The notes under the pieces: model-generated
What the model was told of the DNA's origin: nothing
The model's database searches: none
What the model saw: the letters and a program-made list of their open reading frames with translations, nothing else
Source: UBA6176 sp032119375
GTDB taxonomy: Bacteria; Verrucomicrobiota; Verrucomicrobiia; Limisphaerales; UBA9464
Assembly: GCA_964430505.1 (NCBI GenBank)
Contig: CAYSGH010000014.1
Location: 3,741 to 67,740, forward strand
Direction: 5' to 3'
DNA: 64,000 nucleotides
Part shown: positions 16,382-25,367 of the stretch, piece after piece
How the letters are laid out: each line of letters begins with the position of its first letter
Numbering within the stretch: the stretch's first letter is position 1
Translations under genes and position numbers: made by a program

Positions 16382-16609
16382 GTCGCGGGAAAGGTCACCG
16401 GCCCGAGACTGGGGTTGGACACCATGGATGCAAGCTTGCACGCCCACGTTGTGCGGCACCCATGCCCCCTGGCGTGAATCGAATCACCCGATGCCCGCGC
16501 CGTCTCCATCGATGGATGCCCGGACCCTCCTGGCACGGCGCCTCCGCTGGTGTCTTCGTGCTTTCACGCCGCGGGCGGGATTCGTAGCCTGCACCCAACG
16601 AGAAGCGCC

Positions 16610-17536
16610 ATGAGCATCGACACGACGACATCCCGGGACGGTCAACCCTTGCAAAGCCTGGACGAATGGGAGGACTTCGTGAAGGGCCGCTACTCCCAGC
16701 CCGGCAAGACGGCCGAGGAATGCGAGCAGGCGCGGAAGCCCTCCGTCGGCCATGACCCGGAGAAGAAGCAGTCCGAGTTCCGGAACTACGAGGCCGACGC
16801 CCGCCCGTCCGTGCGGGAGTTCTACCGGCTGAACCACACGCATCAGACGCACGAGTTCTCCCTGGCCAAGCGCCGCGAGTTTCTGGGCCTCAACCGCATG
16901 AAGATGGGCGTCTGGGAGGCCGCCGAATACCTGAACCAGCTTGTGGACGACAGCGACCCCGACACGGACATGTCGCAGCTCGAGCACCTGCTCCAGACCG
17001 CCGAGCAACTGCGGCGCGATGGCAAGCCGCGCTGGATGATCCTGACGGGGTTCGTGCATGACCTCGGCAAGATCCTTTGCCTGTGGGGCGAGCCCCAGTG
17101 GGCGGTCGTGGGCGACACCTTCCCGACCGGCTGCGCGTATTCGCCCAAGATCGTTTTCCCCCGATTCTTCGAGGCCAATCCGGACTCGAAGGATGCGCGC
17201 CTCCAGTCCCGGAATGGCGTGTATGAGGAGGGGTGCGGCCTGGACAAGGTGGCGTTGTCCTGGGGCCACGACGAGTACATCTACCACGTCTGCAAGGATT
17301 ACCTCCCCATCGAGGGACTCTACATGCTGCGCTATCACTCGTTCTACCCGTGGCATCGGGAGAACGAGTACGACCACCTCTGCAACGACGACGATCGCCG
17401 CCTCCTCGCAGCCGTCCGGGACTTCAATCCCTACGACCTTTACACGAAGAGCCACTCCAAGCCGGACGCCGTCGCGTTGCGACCCTTCTACGAGGATCTC
17501 ATCCGGGAATACTTCCCGGGAAAAATCCGCTGGTAA
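16610..17536 (+). CDS. Myo-inositol oxygenase
   Basis: A 308-residue non-haem di-iron oxygenase that cleaves myo-inositol to D-glucuronate. The ligand set of the mammalian enzyme can be followed: His126 in QLEHLLQTAE, His150/Asp151 in VHDLGKI, His220 in GHDEY, His243 in RYHSFYPWH and Asp271 in DFNPYD. The N-terminal FYRLNHTHQT block is also typical. Length matches eukaryotic MIOX (about 285), so this is a complete copy. The ATG at 16610 gives the family start. No glucuronate-pathway genes lie alongside; the downstream korAB genes are 180 bases away and probably a separate unit. MIOX is scattered in bacteria, so acquisition by transfer is plausible but not tested. Confidence 0.93.
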   Translation: MSIDTTTSRDGQPLQSLDEWEDFVKGRYSQPGKTAEECEQARKPSVGHDPEKKQSEFRNYEADARPSVREFYRLNHTHQTHEFSLAKRREFLGLNRMKMGVWEAAEYLNQLVDDSDPDTDMSQLEHLLQTAEQLRRDGKPRWMILTGFVHDLGKILCLWGEPQWAVVGDTFPTGCAYSPKIVFPRFFEANPDSKDARLQSRNGVYEEGCGLDKVALSWGHDEYIYHVCKDYLPIEGLYMLRYHSFYPWHRENEYDHLCNDDDRRLLAAVRDFNPYDLYTKSHSKPDAVALRPFYEDLIREYFPGKIRW

Positions 17537-17714
17537 CGGCGGATGACCTTCAGCGCCGAGCGGCTCGCACCCCCCCGAAAGGAACCCGCCTGCCCTCGTC
17601 CTTGACCCTGCCGGACATGCCGGTAGCATGGAGCCTGAACGATTCGCCCTCGATTCCGGGCAGGCCGCGGACATGGTCGCCGGACCCGGGGGCAGCATTT
17701 GCACAGGAACTTCG

Positions 17715-19526
17715 ATGAGTGACGCAGCAGTCGCCTCCCCCTCGGGTGGCCAACCCCAGGTCTCGAGCATCGCCGAGGCCGTTATCCGGATCGCAGGCAA
17801 TTCCCAGGACGGCATCCAGGCCATTGGCGGCTTCCTTGCCCGCCTCGCCGGACGGTCGGAGCAGGAAGTCATGACCTTCATGACCATCCCTTCCACCATC
17901 TCCGGCGGGCCTTCCATTTTCCAAGTCCGCATCGGGTCTGGCGAGGTGCTCTCGGCCGGTGACGAGGCGGACATGCTCCTCGCCTTTTACGACCACTCCT
18001 ACCTCAACCACGTCAACTCGCTCCGGATGGGCGGCATCGTCCTGTACGATTCCGACCACATGAAGCCCGAGGCCATCCCTGCCGAGAACCTCTCCAGGTA
18101 TCGCCACATTGGCGTCCCCATTTCCTCCCTCACCGTCGAGGCCATCGGAGGAACCGGCCGCGACAAGGGCAAGAACGTCTTCGCCCTTGGGTTGCTGGCC
18201 AAGATGTTCGACCTCAATGTCCCGAAGCTTCACCGGCTCCTTCAGGAACGCTTCACCGGCAAGGATCCCAAGGTTGCCGAGACCGCACTGGCCGCCTTCA
18301 ACTACGGCTACAACTACAACCTCGCCACCGCGCCGGAGTTGTTCCGGTTCAAGCCGGGCGAAAATGTCGGCCACTCCCAGGTCGTCATGTCGGGCAACGA
18401 GGCCCTCGCCTACGGCCTCATCGCCGCCGGGGTCCGCTTTGGCGCTGGCTATCCCATCACGCCGTGGTCCGACATCATGGAGCTGCTCCGCCGCGAGCTG
18501 CCCAAGTACGGGGGACAGTTCCAGCAATGCGAGGACGAGATTGCCTCCGTTTCCATGGCCATCGGGGCCTCTTGGGGCGGCCGCGTCGCCGTTACCGGAT
18601 CCTCGGGCCCGGGCATCTCCCTCAAGACCGAGGCCATCGGCTGGGCCGTCATGGCGGAGATGCCGCTCGTCGTCGTCGATGTGCAACGCGGCGGCCCCTC
18701 CACGGGCATGCCCACGAACGTCGAGCAGTCCGACCTCAACATCGCCGTGTACGGCGGCCATGGCGACAGTCCCCGCGTCGTCATTGCCCCCGCCACCGTC
18801 GAGGATTGCTTCTACACCGCCATCGAGGCCGTGAACATCGCCCGCAAGTATTCCACCCCCGTCCTCATCCTCACCGACCAAGGCATTGCCAGCCGGATCG
18901 AGGCCTTCCCGGAGCCCAACCTCGAAAAGGTCGTCCAGGACATCAGCCCGGACCTCAGCGCCGTCACGGACCACAAGCCCTACGACCTCGCTGCGCCCGA
19001 CGGCGTCACTCGCCACATCGCCCCCGGCACTCGTGTGGCCAGCGGCAAGTATCCCGTGGTCACGGGCCTGGAGCACGACGAGCTGGGCCATCCTACCGGT
19101 TCCCCCAAGCTCCATGTCGCGATGACCGCCAAGCGCCGCAAGAAGCTCCTGGCGCTGGCGGCCGAGATTCCCACCCCCGAGGTCTATGGCCCTGCCGAGG
19201 GCAAGGTGTTGCTCGTCTCATGGGGCTCCTCCAAGGGACCCGTGCAGGAGGCCGTCAAGCAGGCCCGCGCGGCCGGGCTCGCGGTGTCCGGCGTCCACAT
19301 CAAGCACATCAGCCCGTTGCCCAATGGCCTCGACAAGGTCTTCGAGGGCTTCTCCCGCGTCTTCGTTGTCGAATTGAATGACGAAGGCCTCGTCGGCATC
19401 GGCCAGCTCGGAGCCCTGCTCCGCGCCCGCTATCCCAAGACCCCGTTCGACGGCGTCACCAAGTCCGACGGCCTCACCTGGAAGGTTCGCGAGATCCTCG
19501 ACCGCATCCGCCCCGCGACCGCCTAA
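17715..19526 (+). CDS. korA: 2-oxoglutarate:ferredoxin oxidoreductase, alpha subunit (gamma-alpha fused)
   Basis: A 603-residue subunit. Residues from about 25 to 190 are the gamma-type domain (GGFLARLAGRSEQEVMTF). Then comes the pyruvate/2-oxoacid-binding alpha domain, beginning GNEALAYGLIAAGVRFGAGYP and holding ITPWSDIMELL, GSSGPGISLKTEA and DVQRGGPSTGMPT. The C-terminal domain has KVLLVSWGSSKGPVQEA. It works with KorB, encoded 49 bases downstream, to oxidise 2-oxoglutarate to succinyl-CoA with ferredoxin reduction, or the reverse. An AGGAA site lies 7 bases before the ATG at 17715. The frame is open upstream, but that stretch looks untranslated. Confidence 0.93.
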   Translation: MSDAAVASPSGGQPQVSSIAEAVIRIAGNSQDGIQAIGGFLARLAGRSEQEVMTFMTIPSTISGGPSIFQVRIGSGEVLSAGDEADMLLAFYDHSYLNHVNSLRMGGIVLYDSDHMKPEAIPAENLSRYRHIGVPISSLTVEAIGGTGRDKGKNVFALGLLAKMFDLNVPKLHRLLQERFTGKDPKVAETALAAFNYGYNYNLATAPELFRFKPGENVGHSQVVMSGNEALAYGLIAAGVRFGAGYPITPWSDIMELLRRELPKYGGQFQQCEDEIASVSMAIGASWGGRVAVTGSSGPGISLKTEAIGWAVMAEMPLVVVDVQRGGPSTGMPTNVEQSDLNIAVYGGHGDSPRVVIAPATVEDCFYTAIEAVNIARKYSTPVLILTDQGIASRIEAFPEPNLEKVVQDISPDLSAVTDHKPYDLAAPDGVTRHIAPGTRVASGKYPVVTGLEHDELGHPTGSPKLHVAMTAKRRKKLLALAAEIPTPEVYGPAEGKVLLVSWGSSKGPVQEAVKQARAAGLAVSGVHIKHISPLPNGLDKVFEGFSRVFVVELNDEGLVGIGQLGALLRARYPKTPFDGVTKSDGLTWKVREILDRIRPATA

Positions 19527-19575
19527 CTTCTCGCAAGGAAGCTGATTCCCCGCATTTCATCCTGATTTCCAAGCC

Positions 19576-20532
19576 ATGAGCGACATGCCCATCCCCTTCG
19601 CCGTCGTCCCGCGCGGCGCCAACACCAATGCCGCCCCGGTCGTCCCCCTCACGGATGCCGACCGCAAGCCCCTCACCAAGAAGGACGTTTCCGCCGACCA
19701 CCCCACGTGGTGCCCAGGCTGTGGCGACTTCTCCGTCCTCGCGCTCTACTTCAAGCTCATCGAGAAGCGGCGGATGCACCACGAGAAGATCACGACCGTG
19801 GCCGGAATCGGTTGTTCCTCGCGCTTCCCCTACTTCGTCCAAGCCCACGGCGCTCACTTCATCCACGGCCGTGCCCTGCCCTTCGCCTCTGGGGTGGCCC
19901 TCAGCCGTCCCGATCTCCACGTGTTCGTATTCGGGGGCGACGGCGACGCGTTTTCCATCGGCGGCAACCACTTCACGCACACCGCCCGCAAGAACGTGAA
20001 GCTCACCTACGTCGTCATGGACAACAACGTCTATGGCCTCACCAAGAACCAGACCTCCCCCACGTCGCCCATCGGCTTCAAGTCCAAGACCGACGTGTGG
20101 GGGGCCAAGGACCGGCCCATCAATCCCATCAAGCAGGCCATCTCCGCCGGCGCCACCTTCGTCGCCCGCACCTCCTCGACCAGCCCCAACCACCTCCTTG
20201 CCATGATGGAGCAGGCCATGGATCACGATGGCTTCGGGTTCATCCAGGTCCTCTCGGAATGCGTCGAGTTCTACCCGGGAGCCTTCGACAATTCCACCCC
20301 CCGCAAGGGCGGCGTCTTCGCCGAGGTCCCCAAGGAACACGATGTCACCGACGAATACGCCGCCTACCGCCTCGGCGAGGAGCTCTCCCCCGGCAAGTTC
20401 GGCGTGTTCTACAAGGTCCAGCGCCCCACCAAGAACGCCAACGAGGCCGCCATCATCGCCGACTACCAATCCAAGGTCGCCGGCCTCGCCCCGTGGCAAA
20501 TCCTCAAGAAGAACTTCGACCGGATGAAGTAA
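19576..20532 (+). CDS. korB: 2-oxoglutarate:ferredoxin oxidoreductase, beta subunit
   Basis: A 318-residue thiamine-pyrophosphate subunit. The Cys-containing WCPGCGDFSVL near residue 45, GIGCSSRFPYFV, and the GDGDAFSIGGNH...MDNNVYGLTKNQTSPTS block (TPP motif GDG...NN and the typical QxSPTS) identify it. Together with KorA it forms the two-subunit enzyme, without a separate ferredoxin subunit seen here. Its stop is 13 bases from the Dabb gene start, indicating a common operon. The length and motifs are complete. Confidence 0.95.
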   Translation: MSDMPIPFAVVPRGANTNAAPVVPLTDADRKPLTKKDVSADHPTWCPGCGDFSVLALYFKLIEKRRMHHEKITTVAGIGCSSRFPYFVQAHGAHFIHGRALPFASGVALSRPDLHVFVFGGDGDAFSIGGNHFTHTARKNVKLTYVVMDNNVYGLTKNQTSPTSPIGFKSKTDVWGAKDRPINPIKQAISAGATFVARTSSTSPNHLLAMMEQAMDHDGFGFIQVLSECVEFYPGAFDNSTPRKGGVFAEVPKEHDVTDEYAAYRLGEELSPGKFGVFYKVQRPTKNANEAAIIADYQSKVAGLAPWQILKKNFDRMK

Positions 20533-20545
20533 CCCCTCCCGGACC

Positions 20546-20845
20546 ATGTTCTCCCACGTCGTCATCTTCTGGACCGACCCCGCCCAACCCGGCGCGGCGG
20601 ACGCACTCCTCACAGGGTGCCATGAATACCTCCGGGACATCCCCGGCCTTCTCCATTACCACGCCGGCAGGATGGTGGGGTCCCACCGACCCGTCGTGGA
20701 CCAGTCCTACCAAGTCGCCCTCAACCTCGTCTTCCCCGACAAGGCCACCCAGGACGCCTACCAGGTTCATCCGCGGCACGTCGAGTTCGTGGAGAAGGTG
20801 TTCAAGAAGGTGTGCGTGAAGGCCGTCGTGTACGACTTCGCGTGA
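20546..20845 (+). CDS. Dabb (stress-responsive alpha-beta barrel) domain protein
   Basis: A 99-residue dimeric ferredoxin-like fold protein. MFSHVVIFW at the start, YQVALNLVFPDKATQDAYQ in the middle and HPRHVEFVEKVFKK near the end are the family signature. The domain is known from plant stress proteins and some bacterial enzymes, but most bacterial members have no assigned reaction. The gene lies 13 bases after korB and overlaps the methyltransferase gene by four bases (GTGA), so it is part of the kor operon. A second, secreted Dabb protein is encoded at 28980-29372. Confidence 0.88.
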   Translation: MFSHVVIFWTDPAQPGAADALLTGCHEYLRDIPGLLHYHAGRMVGSHRPVVDQSYQVALNLVFPDKATQDAYQVHPRHVEFVEKVFKKVCVKAVVYDFA

Positions 20846-22077
20846 CCGAGCACCCCTTCAAGGAACAGTTCTTCGTCCGCCTCCGGGCGGCCGCCGAGGA
20901 TGGCACCTTCGTCCGCCTCAACCTCGGCGGCCCCAACGGCCGCGACCGTTCCCTTCGCAACGTCTTCGTCCGCCCCGTTCGGCTGCGTGGCTCGGTCTCG
21001 TGGTCCTTCACCTACCGCCACGCCACCCGCGACATCACCAAGAACCTTGCCCCTGCCGACGCCGCCGGACTGGTCCGGGACCTTGTCGGGCAGGAGTTCT
21101 CGGACGCCTTCCTCTCCACCACCACCGGCACGCTCCACCTCAACGTTCGCAAGGGACGCAACCCGCGCCTCGTCCCGGGGCCCGTCGAGGATGCGCAGCC
21201 GCCGGATCTTTCGCACGATCAACCGCGCCAACGTCTTCTCGCCCCACGCGAGCACCCGTGGCTCCACGACCTCGGCGTCACCGGCCCCGATGATCGCGTT
21301 CGGCTCGGCATGGAGGCCAAGTACCGCCAGATCCACCGATTCGTCGAGTTGGTGGCTCCCCTCCTTCGCGACTGTAGCTTGCCCACCGACCGCCCCCCCA
21401 CAGCCCTCGACATGGGCTGTGGCAAGGGATACCTGACCTTCGCGCTCCACGACCACCTGCGCCGTACCCTCGCACGCCCCGTGCGCGTCACCGGCGTCGA
21501 GCAACGCCCCGAACTCGCCGAGGCTGCCAATCGCGTCGCCGCCGCCCACGCGATGGACGGCCTCCAGTTCGTCACCGGCACCATCGGCTCCACGGTCGTC
21601 ACCAGCGCCGACATCGTCGTCGCCTTGCACGCCTGCGACACGGCGACAGATGACGCCCTGGCCAAGGGCGTGCAGGCCGGTGCCCGGCTCATTGTGGTCG
21701 CCCCCTGTTGTCATCGGGAGGTCTCCCGGGTCATGGCCGCGCCGGACCCATTGAAGGATGCGCTGCGGCACGGGATCCTGTTCCAGCGCGAGGCGGAGTT
21801 TGTCACGGATGCCTTGCGTGCCGCCCTGCTGGAGGCCGCTGGATATGAGGCGCGCGTCCTGGAGTTCATCTCGCCCGAGCACACGGCGAAGAACCTGATG
21901 ATCTCCGCCGTCCGCCGGGGCGAGCCATCCCCCGAGGCGGCCACCCGCGCGGCCACGCTCGCCGCGTTCTATGGCGTCAGTTCCCAACGCCTCGCCCAGC
22001 TTCTTCGCATCCCTCTCATGGCCGCCGATCCCGAGGCTCCCGCCTCGGTCCTTCCGATTGCGGCTTCGACGCCGTGA
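20842..22077 (+). CDS. Class I SAM-dependent methyltransferase, METTL/Methyltransf_32-like
   Basis: A 411-residue protein read from a GTG that overlaps the upstream stop (GTGA), a coupled start. The N-terminal about 170 residues contain a charged domain with KNLAPADAAGLV. The SAM-binding loop ALDMGCGKGYLTFALHDHL follows, then VTGVEQRPELAEAAN, VALHACDTATDDALAKG and the motif APCCHREV. The last two are typical of the Methyltransf_32 group, whose substrates are RNA or proteins. Substrate not known here. The next gene is a second methyltransferase (Rsm22-like), again with a GTGA overlap, so both may act on RNA or ribosomes. Confidence 0.85.
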   Translation: MTEHPFKEQFFVRLRAAAEDGTFVRLNLGGPNGRDRSLRNVFVRPVRLRGSVSWSFTYRHATRDITKNLAPADAAGLVRDLVGQEFSDAFLSTTTGTLHLNVRKGRNPRLVPGPVEDAQPPDLSHDQPRQRLLAPREHPWLHDLGVTGPDDRVRLGMEAKYRQIHRFVELVAPLLRDCSLPTDRPPTALDMGCGKGYLTFALHDHLRRTLARPVRVTGVEQRPELAEAANRVAAAHAMDGLQFVTGTIGSTVVTSADIVVALHACDTATDDALAKGVQAGARLIVVAPCCHREVSRVMAAPDPLKDALRHGILFQREAEFVTDALRAALLEAAGYEARVLEFISPEHTAKNLMISAVRRGEPSPEAATRAATLAAFYGVSSQRLAQLLRIPLMAADPEAPASVLPIAASTP

Positions 22078-23024
22078 ACTTCGAGGATCTCAACTGGGAC
22101 ATCCTCGACCGCCTCAGGGCCACGTTTCTCGAAGGCAAGCCCGCCCGTCGCGCGTATTGGACGTGCGACGAGGATCTTGCCCAGTACGACGCCACCTTTG
22201 GGGAGCGCATCGGCTGGAAATGGGATGCCGTGCTGGCGGACCTGAAGGAGCTCGGCTGGACGCCGCCCGCTCCCGCAGACCGTGTCCTCGATTGGGGCTG
22301 CGGGAGTGGCGTTGCGGGCCGGCGGGTTCTTCAGGCCTTTCCATGGCTGCGTGTGCTGGAACTTCACGACCGCTCCGCCGTTGCCGTGGAGTTCTCCGCC
22401 CGGCGCGCTCGCGAGGCATTGCCCGGTGTGACGGTGCATGGGACGGGAGCACCCGCCACGGCCCACGGTGCCCTGCTGGTCCTCAGCCATGTCTGCAACG
22501 AGCTCGACCCACGAGCCGAGGCGCGCCTGCTCTCCACCGTGGCCACCGCCAGCGCCGTCCTCTGGATTGAGCCCGGCACCCATGCGGTTGCCCGTCGCCT
22601 CCAAGGCTTCCGCGAACGTCTGAAGGATTCGTTCGACATCGTGGCGCCCTGCACCCATGCCGCATCCTGCCCCCTTCTTGCCAAGGGCCACGAACGTGAC
22701 TGGTGCCATCACTTTGCAGAGCCACCGCCTTGGGTGTTCACCAACGGACACTGGGCTCGGTTTGCCCGCCGGGCCGCCATCGACCTTCGTTCCTTGCCCT
22801 ACGCATGCCTCGTCATGCAGGAACGCTCGCCGGTCATCCCGTCATGGACCGCCCGCCGTCCAGAGCGAGCCTTGGGGAGGCCCCGGTTCCAGAAGGGCTT
22901 CGTCGAGGTCATGACGTGCTCCTCCTGCGGGGTCGCGACACGCCAAGGACCGCGCCGTCCTCGGGAGCATGCCGTCAGCGAATCGGGCTCAGCACCGGCC
23001 GGAACCCAAGAAACGGCGTCTTGA
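22074..23024 (+). CDS. Rsm22-like methyltransferase family protein
   Basis: A 316-residue protein starting with a GTG that overlaps the preceding stop. The SAM loop VLDWGCGSGVAGRRVL, then LVLSHVCNELDP, VLWIEPGTHAVARRL and a Cys/His group CTHAASCPLL...RDWCHHF fit the Rsm22 family, associated with mitochondrial small ribosomal subunits in yeast and found in diverse bacteria. A final CSSC pair (near residue 280) is also present. A role in rRNA modification or ribosome assembly is likely by homology. The 3' end overlaps the convergent FGE-like gene by 50 bases, so transcription from each side must pass through the other gene's end. Confidence 0.85.
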   Translation: MNFEDLNWDILDRLRATFLEGKPARRAYWTCDEDLAQYDATFGERIGWKWDAVLADLKELGWTPPAPADRVLDWGCGSGVAGRRVLQAFPWLRVLELHDRSAVAVEFSARRAREALPGVTVHGTGAPATAHGALLVLSHVCNELDPRAEARLLSTVATASAVLWIEPGTHAVARRLQGFRERLKDSFDIVAPCTHAASCPLLAKGHERDWCHHFAEPPPWVFTNGHWARFARRAAIDLRSLPYACLVMQERSPVIPSWTARRPERALGRPRFQKGFVEVMTCSSCGVATRQGPRRPREHAVSESGSAPAGTQETAS

Positions 23025-24180
23025 GGAACTCACCGGCCCCTTGCCGGACGGCCGCCCTGCACCATTCGGCCGTGTTGTAGTAGCCCCCGCCTCGGGCAGC
23101 GCGGGTTGGGGCTGAGGTGGGTCCCGTCGGGTCCACGGCCGGTCCTTCTGGGTAGGGGCCGTATCCGTCCGCCACCCATTCCCAGACGTTCCCAAGCATG
23201 TCATACAATCCCCACGGGTTGGGTTGCTTCAACCGGACGGGCTTCGTCTCCTGTCCAAAGTTGCCCTCATACCACCCGATGAGGTCCATGTTCCCATACC
23301 ATGCCCCCGTTGTCCCGGCCCTCGCGGCGTATTCCCATTCGGCCTCGGTTGGCAACCGATACGCTTCGAGCCCGGTGATTCGTCCCGCGTCCCGCTCCCG
23401 GGCCGTCAGCCGCCGACAGTATGCTTGGGCGTCCGCGTGGCCGACCCATTCAACGGGACGCGTGGGGTCCCCCTTGAAAAAGGACGGGTTGGATCCCATC
23501 ACGGCGCGGTATTCCGCCTGAGTTACCTCGTGATCCTGAATCCAGAAACCCCTCGTTAAGGTCACCTCATGCAGCTTTTCCTGAGGGTCGTGGCCCGACT
23601 CCGTCTGCGGGCTACCCATGAGGAACGTGCCCGGTTCCACCCAGACAAAACCTGCGGGCCGGACCGCGATCCTTGCCCTGTAAAGCCCCAACTCACCCGT
23701 CGGATGAATGTCCGGCAACTGGGTGGGAACCGTCCCCAGCAACACGTTCGTCCATGTTGTCCATGAACCACCGACCCTGCCGAGGCGCTCCAGGCGCGCA
23801 ACACGCCCGGCCGGCCCCTGCACCACGAGCCGCCATGAATGGTCCAGCGTGAGCACCAATGGCACGGGGGGATCCGCAATGCTGACACGTGGCGCGTTTG
23901 TGTAGCCACTGCCCCCGCTGAGGACCACGATCTCAAGGACCCTCCCGCCACCCAGTCGTGACATGGCGGTTGCACCATTCCCGCCCCCGCCAATCAGCCT
24001 CACCGCAGGCTCCGAGTCATATCCGGCACCGCCATGGCTTACCGTGACCGAAGTCACGGCATCCCCCACGAGCGCCGCTGTCGCGGACGCCACCTCCCCC
24101 GCCCAGGCGCACCCCGTCCATGCGGCCAAGGCCCACCCAGCCATCAATGCCCCTCGGATCATGGCAGACCCTAGCCCCAT
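22975..24180 (-). CDS. Secreted formylglycine-generating-enzyme-like (SUMF1) domain protein
   Basis: A 401-residue protein with an N-terminal signal (to about residue 28, AWTGCAWAG). Residues 45-105 contain two GGAGYDSEP/GGSGYTNAP repeats followed by a short fibronectin-like strand region. From about residue 180 comes an FGE-sulfatase domain: FVWVEPGTFLMGS, HEVTLTRGFWIQDHEVTQAEY, YRLPTEAEWEYAARAG and GLYDMLGNVWEWVADG. The usual second active-site Cys near RC(A)AR is absent (EWCRAAVRQGAG has one Cys), so oxidation of sulfatase cysteines is unlikely. It is more likely a binding or structural relative. No sulfatase gene is adjacent. The end overlaps the Rsm22-like gene. Confidence 0.85.
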   Translation of the reverse strand: MGLGSAMIRGALMAGWALAAWTGCAWAGEVASATAALVGDAVTSVTVSHGGAGYDSEPAVRLIGGGGNGATAMSRLGGGRVLEIVVLSGGSGYTNAPRVSIADPPVPLVLTLDHSWRLVVQGPAGRVARLERLGRVGGSWTTWTNVLLGTVPTQLPDIHPTGELGLYRARIAVRPAGFVWVEPGTFLMGSPQTESGHDPQEKLHEVTLTRGFWIQDHEVTQAEYRAVMGSNPSFFKGDPTRPVEWVGHADAQAYCRRLTARERDAGRITGLEAYRLPTEAEWEYAARAGTTGAWYGNMDLIGWYEGNFGQETKPVRLKQPNPWGLYDMLGNVWEWVADGYGPYPEGPAVDPTGPTSAPTRAARGGGYYNTAEWCRAAVRQGAGEFLKTPFLGFRPVLSPIR

Positions 24181-24618
24181 TGGGCACGTTGGGGTCGAGA
24201 CGAAACTCGCATCCCTCCCCCCCTTTCATCGGTCGGCGCGTCCAGCCGTTGCGGCTGGCTGTGAGTTCCCGGCAGGGCTCGGTTGTGATCTGTGGACGTT
24301 CCATGGCTGAAAATGGGGTGCCGGACCGCCTTCCTCCATGGCAGTCGATGGCACGGCATCGCGCATGGGAGGGGCATGTTCTGTGACTCCACGGTGCCGC
24401 ATCCCTCAGGGTCTCCGACCATCGACTCCGCAGCACCGTCGGCATGGCCGACCGACCGGACGAACCCCCATGGCCCCCCACTCGCGTGGCCCATACGCGG
24501 TTTTGCCGCCCGACAACCAGCCGTCGGCGCGGGATTCTGGGGCGGAGGGACGGGACCCCTGGCGCGAGGCCGCTCCGATCACGATTCCTCGCGCGTTCAA
24601 AAAAAGCTCCGAAAAATA
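24181..24618. other. Gene-free leader region, about 440 bases
   Basis: No convincing coding frame. Contains the 5' leader of the FGE-like gene (minus strand), including a perfect 7-base stem at 24242-24258 (CCAGCCG-TTG-CGGCTGG), and toward its right end a sharp shift to A/T-rich sequence feeding the PEP-CTERM promoter. Confidence 0.6.
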
Positions 24619-24647
24619 TTGACCCCTTGGCATCCCCTGATTTGAAT
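24619..24647 (+). promoter_or_regulatory. Candidate sigma-70-like promoter for the PEP-CTERM gene
   Basis: TTGACC (24619-24624) is separated by 17 bases from TTGAAT (24642-24647), inside an unusually A-rich stretch for this GC-rich window (an A7 run is at 24599-24605). The downstream leader to the ATG at 24680 is about 30 bases. Sequence-only prediction. Confidence 0.5.
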
Positions 24648-24679
24648 GACCCAGAGAGTAGCAGTTGGTTGTTAAAATT

Positions 24680-25195
24680 ATGAAGTCTATCATTGCTTCG
24701 TCTGTGGCGCTCGGTCTTTTGGCCGGGTCTGCCATGGCTCAATCCTTCAGTTTCAACGGGGTGTTGACGCCCGTCGGCAGCAAGGTTGCGTCGGGTTCCT
24801 TCACTGGATCCTTCACTCCGAGCACGGGTGCGTTGACCATTTCTGGTACCACCTTCTACACGACCGGTTCTTTGGGAGCTAGCACGGGCACACCTCTGAC
24901 GAGCGGCACCATCTCTCCGGGGCCGGCTTCGGTGACCGTCAACCCTGGGTCCAACAACTCCGTGTTGTTCTTGGATCTCGGGATTGCCGGTCAGGTCTTC
25001 GCCAACACCCGGACGCAGACGTTCTCTGGGATGGGTACGGTGGCGATGAACGTGCAACAGACCATCACCCTCAGTGACGCGAATGGGCCGGTGCTCACGG
25101 GCACGTTCACCCCGGTTCCTGAGCCTGAGACCTACGCTGCGGTGGCCGCCCTCGGCCTCGTTGGCTTCGGCCTCTGGCGCCGTCGCAACGCCTAA
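24680..25195 (+). CDS. PEP-CTERM sorting-domain exported protein
   Basis: A 171-residue exported protein. MKSIIASSVALGLLAGSAMAQ is a signal peptide with an AMA-Q cleavage site. The mature region is Ser/Thr/Gly-rich, low in charge, with repeated strand-like segments, typical of extracellular matrix proteins. Residues 146-171 form the sorting tail: VPEPETYAAVAALGL..GLWRRRNA, that is PEP box, hydrophobic span and basic end. Such tails are recognised by exosortase and usually go with exopolysaccharide-associated export; no exosortase gene is in this window. The gene has its own candidate promoter and a strong terminator, so it is probably expressed alone. Base composition is less GC-rich than its neighbours. 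Confidence 0.92.
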   Translation: MKSIIASSVALGLLAGSAMAQSFSFNGVLTPVGSKVASGSFTGSFTPSTGALTISGTTFYTTGSLGASTGTPLTSGTISPGPASVTVNPGSNNSVLFLDLGIAGQVFANTRTQTFSGMGTVAMNVQQTITLSDANGPVLTGTFTPVPEPETYAAVAALGLVGFGLWRRRNA

Positions 25196-25224
25196 TCGGG
25201 CGTTGTTGATCGGTTAGCTTTCAC

Positions 25225-25257
25225 GGGCGCAGCTTCGGCCGCGCCCTTTTTGTTTTT
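25225..25257 (+). terminator. Rho-independent terminator after the PEP-CTERM gene
   Basis: GGGCGC (25225-25230) pairs with GCGCCC (25241-25246), closed inside by a C(TTCG)G tetraloop, then TTTTTGTTTTT. Confidence 0.9.
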
Positions 25258-25367
25258 GCGGGATGGAGTGACCCCCATCGCCGGAGAGTTCGTGAAAACG
25301 AGCCAACAGGGGTCTGCCAAGCATTGCCTCCGTGCGGGAGCCCGAGTTTTCTGGATGGGTGCGAGCA

